Of a stretch of 64,000 nt of DNA, positions 22,044 to 32,881 are shown piece after piece. The stretch comes from Cytidiella melzeri (taxonomy: Eukaryota; Basidiomycota; Agaricomycetes; Polyporales; Irpicaceae). The notes under the pieces were generated by a model that worked only from the letters and a program-made list of their open reading frames with translations, was not told the origin of the DNA and made no database searches. The stretch's first letter is position 1, and each line of letters starts with the position of its first letter. The stretch lies in the NCBI GenBank assembly GCA_022592445.1, contig JABYQR010000108.1, forward strand, positions 1 to 64,000, read 5' to 3'. A program made the position numbers and the translations under genes.

Positions 22044-23152
22044 CGTGTAAAGATATCCGACTATCTTCAGACAGTTCCGTTGGAGGGCCGAGGATATTGA
22101 ACACCTTAGGTACCTTCACACTTGAGCTGTTATAAACCACCGTACGTTTTGATACGTTTCCAAACTTCCGTCTCTCCAGGTAGTAGATATCGTCACTGGG
22201 GTTGACTATTTGCATTGCCGACCGAGTAGCCTGTTCGCGGTGTGCAGGTCGTGAGACGGCGCAACGCAGGTACGCTTAGGCCCTTAGCAGAAATCCAGTA
22301 GGAGCTGCCGCCATGTCCAGTAATCTGACCACGGCAAGTCATAGCCCTGCCAGCATCGTGGCTTGTGGGTGCTTGTCAGTTTTGCAGCACAGGGTCCATA
22401 TACTATGCTCCCGGGGCATGTTGGTGCAAGTAACCTTTAGTGTGCGTGATCCGACTGTCATACCGAGGCACAGGTAATTCAGCGCTCACTTCACCAGCCC
22501 CTTATCCATGCAGGCTGCAGATGCGGATATCAGATCAACTCAGGGTTTGTCATCGGCGTTGCCTGACCTGACACACCTCCGCATGGGCCGATTCCACGAA
22601 ACAGAGGCTACTGCCGTCTGATCTTCAGAGTCAAGTCCTAGACAAAGACAGTATAGCAATCGCTGATGATTGCACAATGGGATCACCACTGCCAACGCAC
22701 GGTCTTTGTGTGTTCTGCCTGAACTGCACTTGGGCTTATATTTTTCCATCTTGATCTGAGGTTCGTCAGAGCTCGGCACCCATTCGTTTCACCTCTCGAA
22801 TAATAAGAGTATGCCATACGAACCGAACCGTCCACTGACTGCACGCGATATTGGAATATACGCCCCGCCTTCCTCGGAGGTGGAAGATGCTGAGTTCGGT
22901 GCCACATTAAACGCTCAGTCAAACCCCATAACATCGACAACTGTCTCACTTACCCTGAGCAGCGATTACACCTACCGTCCAATAACGGGGGAATTTAGAT
23001 GCATGTTGCGACGATTGTGAGAATGAAAGTTCGATATTCACAAGCAGACCACGTTGAAGGGTGTGGTACCAACTGCACCGGTACATGCCATTTCGTTTCC
23101 CCTGACGCGGAGGATGACAGTATGAAATACAATTCTTGTTGAGTGTCATTGA
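22044..23152. other. Intergenic between A1 and PDAP1
   Basis: An open run on the minus strand (22044-22215, MQIVNPSDDIYYLERRKFGN) lies directly upstream of A1 but does not join it in phase. A plus-strand run at 22811-23017 is also open. Neither has further support. Confidence 0.35.
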
Positions 23153-24111
23153 TTACAAACGCTTGCCCTTCGCTGCGGCTTCCTTTCTCTTAGCTTCGAT
23201 CTCTGAGGCTTTAGCTGTTTGTTTCTTACTGTCAGCAACACAGTGGTTTGAGTCTTTGCAAAACACTCGCACCATCTGTCTCTGCTTTACGTTTAGCAGC
23301 TGCTGCCTCGCGATCAGCGCGGATCTGAGCAAGGCGAGCCAGGTCTGCCTTGGCCTGATCTGTCTTTCCTGCTGCGTGCAGCTGGATTGCTCACGTTGAT
23401 CAGTGATTGATGTCCAAAGTGCACATCGACTCGCCTTCCAGTACTTTTCCTTGGCCTCTTTAGCAGCTTTCTCATCTCTGAGAATCAGATGTGAGAAGCG
23501 TCGCGGAGAAAACGGACGAAGCTCACTTCTCGCGGCGAGACAATGTGCGAGGTGCGCTGAGGCTTGATAAGTCCATCTTTTTCCCCGCAGCTATGTTGGG
23601 GTTAGCAAAAAGCGGATCCTGGTCCTCATCCTCATCAGAGCCCTCGGCCTTCTGCGCGTCCTGAGCTTTCTTATCCTTCTTCATCTGCTTGCGTTCAGCA
23701 CGAGAGAGTTCACTCTGTTGAGCCTGACTGGTACCAGCTACGACTTCTTCTTCAGACTCTTCCTCCTCGGACTCCTCCTCAGACTCTTCTTCATCCGAGT
23801 CTTCTTCTTCTTCTTCTTTCTTCTTCCCCCTAGCTTCCCTGAACATCGGCCGAACGCGATGAGTGGCGATGTTATGATCGGCGTATGCGATGCAACACAC
23901 CATTTGTCGACGGAAACCGCAGTTCCTTCCTCGTTGAGAACAAGGTGCTTACTGTGATTCTGCCTTCAGAGTACCATCCGTGGTCGCGCGATACAAGACA
24001 CATACCTAAAGCTACGCGAAAGTTTCAGCATTGTAAAGTCGTAACCTGCAGTCGGATTGACTCGTACCTGCGTCCACCACCTCGCTTCTGGTTGAATTTC
24101 CCTCTCGCCAT
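23153..24111 (-). CDS. PDAP1: PDAP1 / 28 kDa heat- and acid-stable phosphoprotein homologue, 191 aa
   Basis: Exons 24068-24111, 24006-24011, 23527-23838, 23435-23477, 23273-23381 and 23153-23214 sum to 576 nt. The start MARGKFNQKRGGGRSFR is followed by a long acidic stretch (DSDEEESEEESEEEESEEE), then LFANPNIAAGKKMDLSSLS, LSRREKDEKAAKEAKEKYWK and LHAAGKTDQAKADLARLAQI, the hallmark order of PDAP1/HASPP28. The C-terminus is Lys/Ala-rich helix. The mammalian protein is a heat-soluble casein-kinase-II phosphoprotein; its fungal role is unclear. Exon 2 is only 6 nt. The intron after exon 4 starts with GC rather than GT (GAAG|GCGAGT), a minor but genuine donor type. Confidence 0.82.
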
Positions 24112-24299
24112 GGCTGTTCACGTCCAAATCAACGTGTGCTGAGACAGCTACAAAGGCGTAGATGGGAGAGATGGGTAGAGACTGTCGCAGTGCAATGAAC
24201 TACTTTAGATGATTACAATCTGAGATCTATGCGGAGTTCGAATACATGGTGGCAAGGGTCTTCACCGTTGTCGGACGTCCACCAAGTCCAATTTCAACA

Positions 24300-24836
24300 A
24301 TGACCACCATCCCATCTCGTCTGTCGCGAGCGACGAAGACTTTTACGTCGCCAGAGGAGGCGCGCAAGGCCGTAGTTCAGCTGTACAGGGAGTGGTACAG
24401 AGGGGTGCGTGCGCGGTTCTCTAAACTATTGCGCCGTGTACACCCGGGCTAATGCTCATTCCATTCAACGATACAGGCTCCAGAGGTGGTATCGCTCTAC
24501 TCTCTCAGCGTGTCGCCGCAATACGTGCGGCAGCAAATCCGTAGTCGGTTCGAGGAGAACCGATATGTGTCTGACCTGCGAGTCATCAATCAACTATATC
24601 TCAAGAGCAGGCAAGAGTACCAGGAGACGATGAACTTTTGGAAGCAAAAGGAGCACGTTATGGGTAAACTCCTCTTGCCGAGGGGGAGACCACAGCGGAC
24701 ATTCCTAGAGAAGTTCTATGAAGGTACGCAGAGGGCAAATACACTGTTTTACGGCATCATCTTTAATACCCCACCAGGAAGAGACGAGGATCAAGCCTTG
24801 CCAGCCGCTACCGGAATCATCCACAATGTACCGTAG
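24300..24836 (+). CDS. NDUFA6: NADH dehydrogenase (complex I) LYR subunit, NDUFA6/B14 type, 136 aa
   Basis: Exons 24300-24404, 24477-24723 and 24778-24836 sum to 411 nt. The protein has the LYR motif (VVQLYREWYRGAPEVVSLY) about residues 24-40 and the B14 block RFEENRYVSDLRVINQLYLK followed by SRQEYQETMNFWKQKEHVM. It ends TFLEKFYEGRDEDQALPAA. In complex I this accessory subunit sits on the matrix arm, where its LYR fold binds the acyl carrier protein. The last intron removes a 54 bp segment that would otherwise read through in frame, and removal restores the family's usual ending. An upstream in-frame Met at 24246 is less likely. The gene is divergent from PDAP1, with a 188 bp gap holding both promoters. 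Confidence 0.88.
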
Positions 24837-24982
24837 TCATATATTGCCACACTCGCACATCTGTCTGTCCAGGCAACATGCCCGAAAAAAGTTGGCCCGA
24901 GTTCTCACTGGAACCCAAATGCGTTATGTCACCGGGGCACAAGAACCCTCGAAACTTGTGTCTTGTCATCTTCAGGAGCTAG

Positions 24983-27191
24983 TTACTTGAAGCAATCTAT
25001 CTCGTCGTCACTGTCCAAAGCCATTGCCGGTGTAGGAAACAAGGAGAGCCGTGGCTGACGGATAGACGGTGAGAAGGGGCACGCTGGTAACAATCGGACA
25101 CGACGGACCTTCGCTCTACGGGGTGCCACGACTTTCTTCGATTTGCCTCGATTCTCTTTACGATCACTAGAAACAGTCTTCAATCTCGAGGAAATCTTCA
25201 AATCACCGTTTCAAGCTTTTACCCTATCATACTCACCTCACTGCACGGGTCTGGGTTGCCTCGGTATATACTTGGTCTGAACCTTCCTCCTTGACCTCTG
25301 ATTCCACGGAAGCCGGCTTCTTCCGTTTCGAGACTCGCATGGTCTGTTTGGAGGGCTTACCAGGCTTGTTTGCGTCTCGCTTTCGGCCTTGCTTCACAGA
25401 TTTCTCAGTCCTAAATTTGGGTTGCTCAGCTTCCCGAAGCTCGGTTCCTGAGGCGTGTGCCGTCTGGTCCTCGCGTGTGAGAGAAACGTCCATCACTGCT
25501 GCGTCCGTGAGCATTTGTCCAGGTGCTTCTTTTTCCATTGGACCGCCTTTAGCTTGTGCCTTATGATTCGCGCCGTTGGAATCTTGGATACTTGTGTCAA
25601 TACGTCTCATCTTTAGAGCATCTGAAGCTTCAGCAGCAGTGGTGGCTGTATCTGCTTTACGTTTCAGCGTTGTACTCGTCGAAGCTTTCGAGATGGCATA
25701 GGCCTTTGGACGTTCCACCTTTGCAGATGTGGCCGCAGTGCGATCTGTAGCAGCAGTGGAATTCGTGGCTGTGGCGGCGGTTCCGACCCTTTTAGCCATC
25801 TTCCGTACAACGACCGGTACGTCATCCTCAGAGTCGGACGGAGTGGGCAGTCTAGGCCTCTTCCTCTTGGGTGGAGGATGGACATTGACAAGTTCTTCCG
25901 CACCGTGGTCTGAGCCTATCGCGGGCAGAGGTCTTTTCCGATCACGACCAGACTCCGTTGAGTCCGGGGAATGCAAACGTTTAGCTGCTGAGGCATGCGT
26001 TCAGATGGAAAAGACAAGCGCCACAGATTTAAGTACAAACTTTGAGGACGGCTAGTTTCTTTTTCCATGGCAAAACTTGAAGGCAATGTTTTGGCCGGGT
26101 GAGCAAAGGTTTCTGGTGGTGTCTTGCCTCGTTGCTTTATTCGTCCCTTCTTTTTCGGCGTTCGTTCGTTTTTGCTGGCATCGCCTTCGACCTCATGAGT
26201 AGCCTTCGTGTCTAGGCTCGACTTCGGAGCTTTCGCTGTAGCTTTTGCTTTCTTGACAGTACCTTTCTGTACGACCGTATCCACTGGGCAGGCGTCCTCT
26301 TCTTCCTGTTCATGCTGGTTGTGCTCACGCACAGCTGGTTTTGCTACATAGCAGTCAGACAACTTTCCTGGCAGTGAATGAGGTAACATACTCGACTTTG
26401 CGGCTATTCTGCCCTTCGCCTGCTGCGCTGGCTTCTTGCGTGCCTGAAGACGACAGAGGGGTATATCGTCATCTGAGTCCTCGACTGGGCTATCTGAGTA
26501 CCGCGTCAGTAATCAAGAAAGATGTTAACAGGTTTCCGTCATCACCAGGAGCGGGAGCTTTCGCCTTCGTGCGACGCGCAGTTAGCTTGGCCTTCTGGGT
26601 CACCACATTCTTACGCGTTGACGGCCCTAAGAAGCTGTTTAGCAGACGACTCAACGATACAACATCCATGCCGTCTCACCTGCAATCGGCTCCTCTTCTG
26701 CAGCATCATCTCGCTGCTTTCCAGTCTTAGCCCGCTTCGAGGATTTGGGGGTCTTGGCATTTGGAGCAGTACGTTTACTTCTGGCCGCCTTTCTCTTAGC
26801 CGTGCCCTTGTCGTTTACGACCTTGGTGTCAACTGCCCTTTTCGCAGCTTTAGACGGGCTCTCAGTGCCTGCCTTTGCCTTCTTTCTTGAGGGAGAGCTG
26901 GTACGAGACCGAGGCGCGTTTGCCAGTTTCGTAGGGGACTCGCCGTTCACTCCCCGAGCCAGCAGCACATCAAGCAGCGGGTTTGTGTCTGCGGGAACAA
27001 AGATTCTAAGAGAGGTTTGGTTAACGGTCCACACCACATCACTCAAGAAAGTGAACGGACCCTCCTCTGTCTCTGTATCGTGCATTCTGCTTCTCAACGC
27101 GCTTCAAACGACTCTCCTCCACGGACTCCCCAAGCAGTTTCTTGACTCCCTCTGTGCTTCCGGTCGCGTTTGTAGTTGCCATACCCTCCAT
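24983..27191 (-). CDS. Lysine/serine-rich nuclear protein, 630 aa, function unknown
   Basis: Seven exons (27061-27191, 26680-27005, 26546-26626, 26392-26493, 26041-26343, 25237-25984, 24983-25184) sum to 1893 nt. The N-terminus KKLLGESVEESRLKRVEKQN and ARYRDRGGIFVPADTNPLLD is the only ordered-looking part; KRVEKQ-ARxRDRGG-IFVPA is, to my memory, shared by basidiomycete orthologues. The remainder is low-complexity: basic clusters (SKRAKTGKQR; TPKKKGRIKQ; PPPKRKRPRL) that serve as nuclear localisation signals, and two acidic motifs of similar form (VEDSDDDIPL; SDSEDDVPVV). The C-terminus is MALDSDDEIDCFK. A chromatin- or DNA-associated role is inference from composition alone. Confidence 0.65.
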
Positions 27192-28244
27192 CCAGTCCGT
27201 CGACAAGACATGTAGCTGTTTGTGTCTCACGCGACGAACGATTCCTACGACGTAGCTCGAGCACTGTCACCGTGACGGCGGTTCGAAGTGCATAAGTATC
27301 ACGTGACACACGCGATCGGCTGATGCGATCATTGGATGCTTCAGGAAAGCTCTATGTAGCTTCCTCAGCAACCACAACCAACGAGTCCCACTACCGGAGC
27401 AACTACCAGTAGGAACAACGTGAAACAGAATGCTTTTGACTGCTCTTTGATCGTCCCAATTGCAGGTTTTCCTTCCAGCCGCGCGTAGATGCATTGTCAC
27501 AGTACTGATTGCCAATGTGTTGTTACCAGATGCGGCATTTAGCACGCACGGCCAGCAATGGCAGTCGCGTGCAGGAAAACGCGTTGACTGTCAGAATACG
27601 CGTGCGAAACGTTTACGCTAACAACGTTTGGCGATTACAAAATACAGGCACTGCGGTCATGCTGCCTCTCCCTGATGATGGCAAATTCCATTTCCATCTT
27701 TCATCATGGACCCCAGCAATCACGATGGCACCGCTTGCACGGCATGCAGGAACAAGGTACGGTCATCGCCTTTTCCCTTAGATCCACGGTGTTATGTGCG
27801 GCTACCTCTAATGCTCATCTATTATCCTGATCGCGGTCTTAAGGTCCACTGCATTCTAGAAACTGTTCATCTTACGCTGGATAACCGCTATTTCAAACAC
27901 AAGAGTCGACGCATGAGCTCTTGATGGTACGCGTAGGCTACAAGACCCATGCACTCGGTTGTATTACGGATTTCCTTTAGTGGTGCTTGCTGTGATGACA
28001 CCTTGTAGATCCTATAACTCAACGTTTCATCCGAGCAGCCTTTTGTCGGTGAGTGATACTGATTTCTTTGACGGAGAAAGATGTACACACGCCTTTTACA
28101 CTGCGCACAGCCCAAAACGTTGTACCGACACCGCTCACCCCCTCCGAGATGGAATAACGGTCGTGGTTAAAGCTACGGTGTGTTCTGCGACATGCTACAT
28201 TTACTCTACCACGCATATTCCTCTTTCTCCTCACATCTCCTCAC
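27192..28244. other. Intergenic, possible short relics
   Basis: At 27706-27756 a plus-strand stretch reads MDPSNHDGTACTACRNK followed by a GT donor, which looks like the first exon of a Zn(II)2Cys6 factor, but the next candidate exon lacks the expected cysteines. Nothing else is supported. Confidence 0.35.
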
Positions 28245-28930
28245 ATGGCAAACAACGCGGTAGGTGCAAGTCATGCTAGGTCAGATTTTTGGGCTCATAT
28301 TCTACATGCCAGGAATATCATACCGTCTTTAATTACATCGGTCATGCCGAGGTTCCTGGATGGATTGTCCCACAACAAGTATACAAAACCGACACGGCAT
28401 TCCAAGCCAACGCCCCAGTGCAGTTCTATGTCGGAGGGCAACTTGGCATACGCCTCAGCGATGCCCTTGCGCAGAACGTGTATGGGCTGGCTGACAGTAA
28501 TCAGCCAGTCATCCTCACGACGAACGCCATGAAGATAGGAATTCGTATTTGGGTAAGTTCTTTGTCGCCTACCATTACACTGATTTCTAACAAGATCAAT
28601 CGAATTTAGTGGCCAGGATACGAGAGATGGATCAAGCACATACACGTTTATGGGCACTCAAGCGACAGACCACCCATTACGAAGGCTTTGCTAGCTTTCC
28701 ATATTGCACGTCTGGTGCATGAATTTCGCCAGGTCAGTCAGGCCTGCTACTTGTTGTTCAAGCGAATCCGGGCTCAACATCGTCACGGACAGGAGATGGC
28801 GCATAAACAATCCACGGAAGAGCGCAGGGATTGGTGGACTACCAATATCCCGTTCGAGCAGCTCGTTCTGTTGGAGCTTCGGCATGTCTCCTTGGGCAGT
28901 TGGCAGCCTGTAATGTGCCGTGCGGCTTGA
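28245..28930 (+). CDS. WPGY-family protein A2, stand-alone copy, 171 aa
   Basis: Exons 28245-28259 (MANNA), 28313-28552, 28610-28732 and 28793-28930 sum to 516 nt. Motifs in order: GWIVPQQVYKTDTAFQ, VQFYVGGQLGIRLSDALAQ, MKIGIRIWWPGYERWIKHIH, a helix ending ARLVHEFRQ, and IPFEQLVLLELRHVSLGSWQ. It parallels A1, A3 and A4 in length, motif spacing and intron placement. It is oriented head-to-tail with A3, 0.9 kb downstream. The frame is intact and nothing suggests decay. Confidence 0.72.
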
Positions 28931-29822
28931 CCATTCGCGTAGTGTCATACTCATCTCATGATTGCTACCCTCTCTTATTTATTAGTATTTGTACTTTTAG
29001 AGTCGGTATTTATTAGAATAGGTCACTGTTCTGCCTCATCGAATACATTCTATGCAGAAGACAGACGGCTTTTTACAGGCGAGGGTTCAGTTGGCGTGAA
29101 AAGCCAATGGGGTTTTGCGTTCAAAATAATTCGACGTGGTTCGTGCGTGATGTGCCAAGTCAGCGCTCCGCCCAACATTATTCCATTTCCAAAGTCCCCG
29201 CGGTTGACGCGACATGATTCCCCATCATGTGATCGCGTTATTGATACTGAACGCGCACAAGCGCCTCGCGATCGTGGCTCTCCGGCTGACTCCAGCCTGC
29301 TCTCACCCACCACTCCTTCGCTACACGCGGCTGGTGGCACACCGATGCAAACCGGATCTGAGGAATGGATAGCATTCAACTGCATGTTTCTCTCTATCTA
29401 CACGTTACTTGCCACGCTGCTGGTACGGTGTCAGGCAGATATACAGTGTTTCCGTCTACCCCGCCAACAGTCCCAGTGAACTATTTCTTCAGGATTTGCG
29501 ACTGTACAGGTGGACAGATACAGAACTGAATATTTCCAGGCTGTCCGAGAGGAAGAGGTGATTTGTCCCTTCGTGGCACCCACATCTTGATTTACACAGT
29601 CATTTGCATGCACATGTGCGAGACGCTCAATGTAGATTGTTGGAAAATAGGAATTCTGGTACGTGATGTCCACGCCCCACCGCCAGCATTGCTGATATGG
29701 CTGACGATATGTGCCCCAGTTTGATACAAGGATATGCACGGCCGTATAAAAGAGCATGAGCTCTGTAGCATTTTGGCCAGTGTACAACTGTCTCCATATA
29801 CGTGCTAACCATTACTAGCGAC
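28931..29822. other. Intergenic between A2 and A3
   Basis: Open runs on both strands (for example 29050-29385 minus) show no splice-supported protein and no WPGY motif. The promoter of A3 should lie at the right end. Confidence 0.35.
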
Positions 29823-30508
29823 ATGGTACGAAGATTCACTCTGGATTGTCTTTGCTCTTTCACAAACTGTTTGTTCCCAGAGTCACCATGCTTTTACTAA
29901 CTATGACGGGCTTTGCATCGGTGGTATCATCGTGCCCCAGGCGGTATATCACAGGGCAACCCCACCTTATCCTCAATATCCTCCCATCAGATTTTACCAA
30001 GACGGTCAGCCTGGAGTCAGGCTGCATTCTGCCCTGAAGGGGCGAAACTCAGGAATTGTGGACGGCGACATTCGTCCGCTGACCACTGAGACCAGCACCA
30101 AGATAAAAATCCGGATTCTCGTCAGCATATATCCGTTCCGTCCCTCTTGGCAATGCGGTGACTTAAAGTCTTGTTATACAGTGGCCTGGATATCCAGACT
30201 TTAGCATGGACATCAATGCGAAAGAGCATTCGAAGGATGCAGGGTCAATTCCTAAGTGGAAAATAGCTATGTGTGTCTCCAACGCGGTTCAGGCATTCTA
30301 TGCTAGCGTAAGGAAACCCCTACCACAGCCTCTACTTCAATACTGACTCTATCTTATCTAGAACCCGGTAGCTGATGATTCAAGCTACAACGACCCGTCA
30401 ATCTATTATTGGAACCTTCGTAACATTTCCTTCGAGAAATTGCGGCTGTTGGAGCTACGACATGTTTCAACGGGCTCGTGGCAGCCTGTGCTCATCTATG
30501 CGCCCTAA
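29823..30508 (+). CDS. WPGY-family protein A3, stand-alone copy, 171 aa
   Basis: Exons 29823-29825 (ATG alone), 29881-30120, 30182-30307 and 30362-30508 sum to 516 nt, the same length as A2. Motifs: GIIVPQAVYHRATPPYPQ, IRFYQDGQPGVRLHSALKG, KIKIRILWPGYPDFSMDI, a helix ending SNAVQAFYAS, then ISFEKLRLLELRHVSTGSWQ. The one-codon first exon is inferred: the only in-phase ATG before the acceptor at 29880 is immediately followed by GTACGA. The same arrangement is found in A1. The gene looks intact. Confidence 0.68.
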
Positions 30509-31410
30509 GCGGTAAAGTTACCCGCCCCTAGGATGATTATGACATGCCCCTTCCACGAATATCTTGATTCGGTAGTATACACGATGTGTTCCGACCAGAT
30601 AACCTGCTTACACGTACGCCTTTGTTCAGCTACTGTAGTGTTTAATGCCTCTTCAGCCTATGTGTTTTCCCTCTCCCTTTCTGTTCGTCGCACTACTTCA
30701 GTGATAGATTGCCTGTACTGATGTGGTCTACTTGTGATTCCGCGTCTTTATTTCTTGATGTAGGTACATCCGTTACGTCCGCTTTCAGTTTCGAAAGGGC
30801 GTCTGCCTTGTTTGTCGTGCGACACTCAGAAACAAGTTTGTCTTGAGTGATGTTACGCAGCCTGTACCAAGCTGTGAGCCAGTATCCTCAGCTCGACAGT
30901 ATGCCCTCGTCTGTCTAGTAGAACGCCGAGGACTTTGACACCGGTATTTCGTCGATGTCTCTATCAGCCTTTGGTGAATACAGCTCCGTTTGGGCGCAAC
31001 GAACTCACTGAAGTATGTCTACGACCGAGATGAGCTTCCAAAGAATTTGGGCTCGACGAGGATATTATTATCTGTGTCCACACAGGCGCAGCCTAAGTGA
31101 GTGTACATAGACCCGGAATGCATCAAAGTACAGATTGACATAAGATTAAACATCTGTTGATTATGACTGTAGATATTGCGGATTCAAATATTACGGAGAG
31201 GGAGCATATGTGAGAAGTTGAGAAAAGGGGCCCCCTTCAGGGTGGATTAAGTACTGAAACATCAAAGAAACTCGAGAGATAGATGAAGTAGAAGATGTTG
31301 GAATGAAGACATAAATATCATCGTTCGTGTTTGCAATCCAACACAACTCGCTCCCCCCAAGTCCACCTGGATGCAGCATGCATTGCAGCAGCTCTATCAG
31401 GCATCCAGTA
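30509..31410. other. Intergenic between A3 and A4
   Basis: A minus-strand run near 30720-30900 reads YRLRNITQDKLVSECRTTNK and then ADALSKLKADVTD, which looks like part of a real protein, possibly a single stranded exon or relic. I could not extend it or name it. Elsewhere nothing is seen. Confidence 0.35.
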
Positions 31411-32120
31411 CTAGAGCCTCCAGAGAAGCACCGGTTGATAGGATCCAGGAGAGACGTGGCGGAGCTCGTAGAGGAACAGCTTGTCGAATTTGACCTTGCT
31501 CAGGCTCCACTGTTTAAAATCTTCCGGTGGGATAAATCTGGTGTGTTCCGGGCTCTGAAGTAACGTCAGCCATGGGAGAAAAAGGATGTTATAAATCAGA
31601 GAAGTACCTCAAAAAATTTCTTGACGGCCCTAGCCACTGCTTGCGCCAGCTTTGCCTTGGTCACTATCTGAGACTCCCCTTGAAGGTTCACTTGAATGGC
31701 GATGGAGGTAGAGAAGGATCTATATCCAGGCCACTGCCAGTGTATGAAGAATAAGAATTCAGTTTGTTCGATGGAAGCAGGAGATTCCACGATACCTCAA
31801 TTCGAATCGTAGTTTTGATTGCATTGGCATCAATAGGAGGCCTTGTTTCGCCATCATCCATGCCGCTGTTAGAGCAGAATCCAGCCCTCGCTGCGAGCTC
31901 CAAAGAAACTCCAACCTCCCCATGCGCAAAGAACCTTATATCGGGGCGGGGATTATGAATTGAGGCTGTCCCTTGATACACCTTCTGAGGAACAATCACC
32001 CCTTCTAGATCGCCTGGGGTGTTGACGAAGTTGTGACACTCGGGCTAGAAGGCAGGATTTTTGAGTATTAGCAGCTCGTCGATGGGTTGGATAGACTCGA
32101 GAACCAACACTCACAGCCAT
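31411..32120 (-). CDS. WPGY-family protein A4, stand-alone copy, 174 aa
   Basis: Exons 32115-32120, 31796-32044, 31608-31733 and 31411-31554 sum to 525 nt. Motifs: GVIVPQKVYQGTASIHNP, IRFFAHGEVGVSLELAAR, a link containing GMDDGETRPP, IRIE then WPGYRSFSTSIAIQ, helix AQAVARAVKKFFE, and FDKLFLYELRHVSPGSYQPV. It is the only copy with SYQPV in place of SWQPV. It lies tail-to-tail with A3, so the cluster contains both orientations, which argues against simple unequal crossing-over as the only source. Confidence 0.72.
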
Positions 32121-32881
32121 GGGTATGAGCAACGATACATACACTCTTACGTGGAACTCATACTTATATTCAGTTTGGCAGACTTACAGATAGACAGACA
32201 TTCAAGTCGGCCTCGCATTACATGTGAGGGACACACGACGAAGAACACAGTCTGCCTTAGCACATATATGCACTTCCAGGAATCTGTCGCACCACGCCTT
32301 GGAAAACGTGGTGTGCAGTGCTGCAATTGTGCCGCACAACAAGAAAGCGCAACAGCCACCGGATGCATCTGCAACCGAGCTAAGACCAAAAATCCTGCGT
32401 AGTTAGATGGTCATGTCAAATTCAGGAGGTAGGTACCCACTGTTGATAGCTGGCAACTGTCGGCACACAACATCATCCAAAGCGCGTGAGCTGTCGATAT
32501 TACCCAGATGGTCATGTAGGCAAGGGACGCTAGAGTAAGCAACAACAATCAGACGGTAAGTGTATAGGAACGTAAACGCATCGTACGCACATGTCGGCGA
32601 GCGTTCGAAACTCGCAGCGCTCCTCGTGAGAAGTTTACTGGAGTGCAAGAAACATAGAGTAGAAAGAAATATAGATACCTGCATAGACAGCGTTGAGCCA
32701 GACCATCTGCATGACTCAAGTAGACAAACTCAGTTGAAGATAAACAAGCCTAAAAGGGAAGGTGATCTCCATGGTGGCGTGGATATCCCGGGCGGCCCGG
32801 TAGCCGCAGAACTTTTTCTTTGCCCGGCTCAGCCACCAACGCTGCTCGACCAGGACCACACATTCCTTCGTGCCAGTTTGC
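32121..32881. other. Intergenic, weak membrane-protein-like relic
   Basis: On the minus strand between 32411 and 32712 short pieces such as AYMTIWVISTAHALWMM resemble a transmembrane helix of the large fungal seven-helix families, but the pieces do not join in phase. I leave it as a possible relic. The right end holds the UTP10 promoter. Confidence 0.25.

Noticed and set aside
27706..27756. Possible first exon of a Zn(II)2Cys6 factor (ACTACRNK)
   Set aside because: The next candidate exon lacks the remaining cysteines and soon stops. The single short match may be chance.
32411..32712. Fragment resembling a fungal seven-helix membrane protein
   Set aside because: Hydrophobic pieces exist but cannot be joined in one phase, and the resemblance is to a single helix only.
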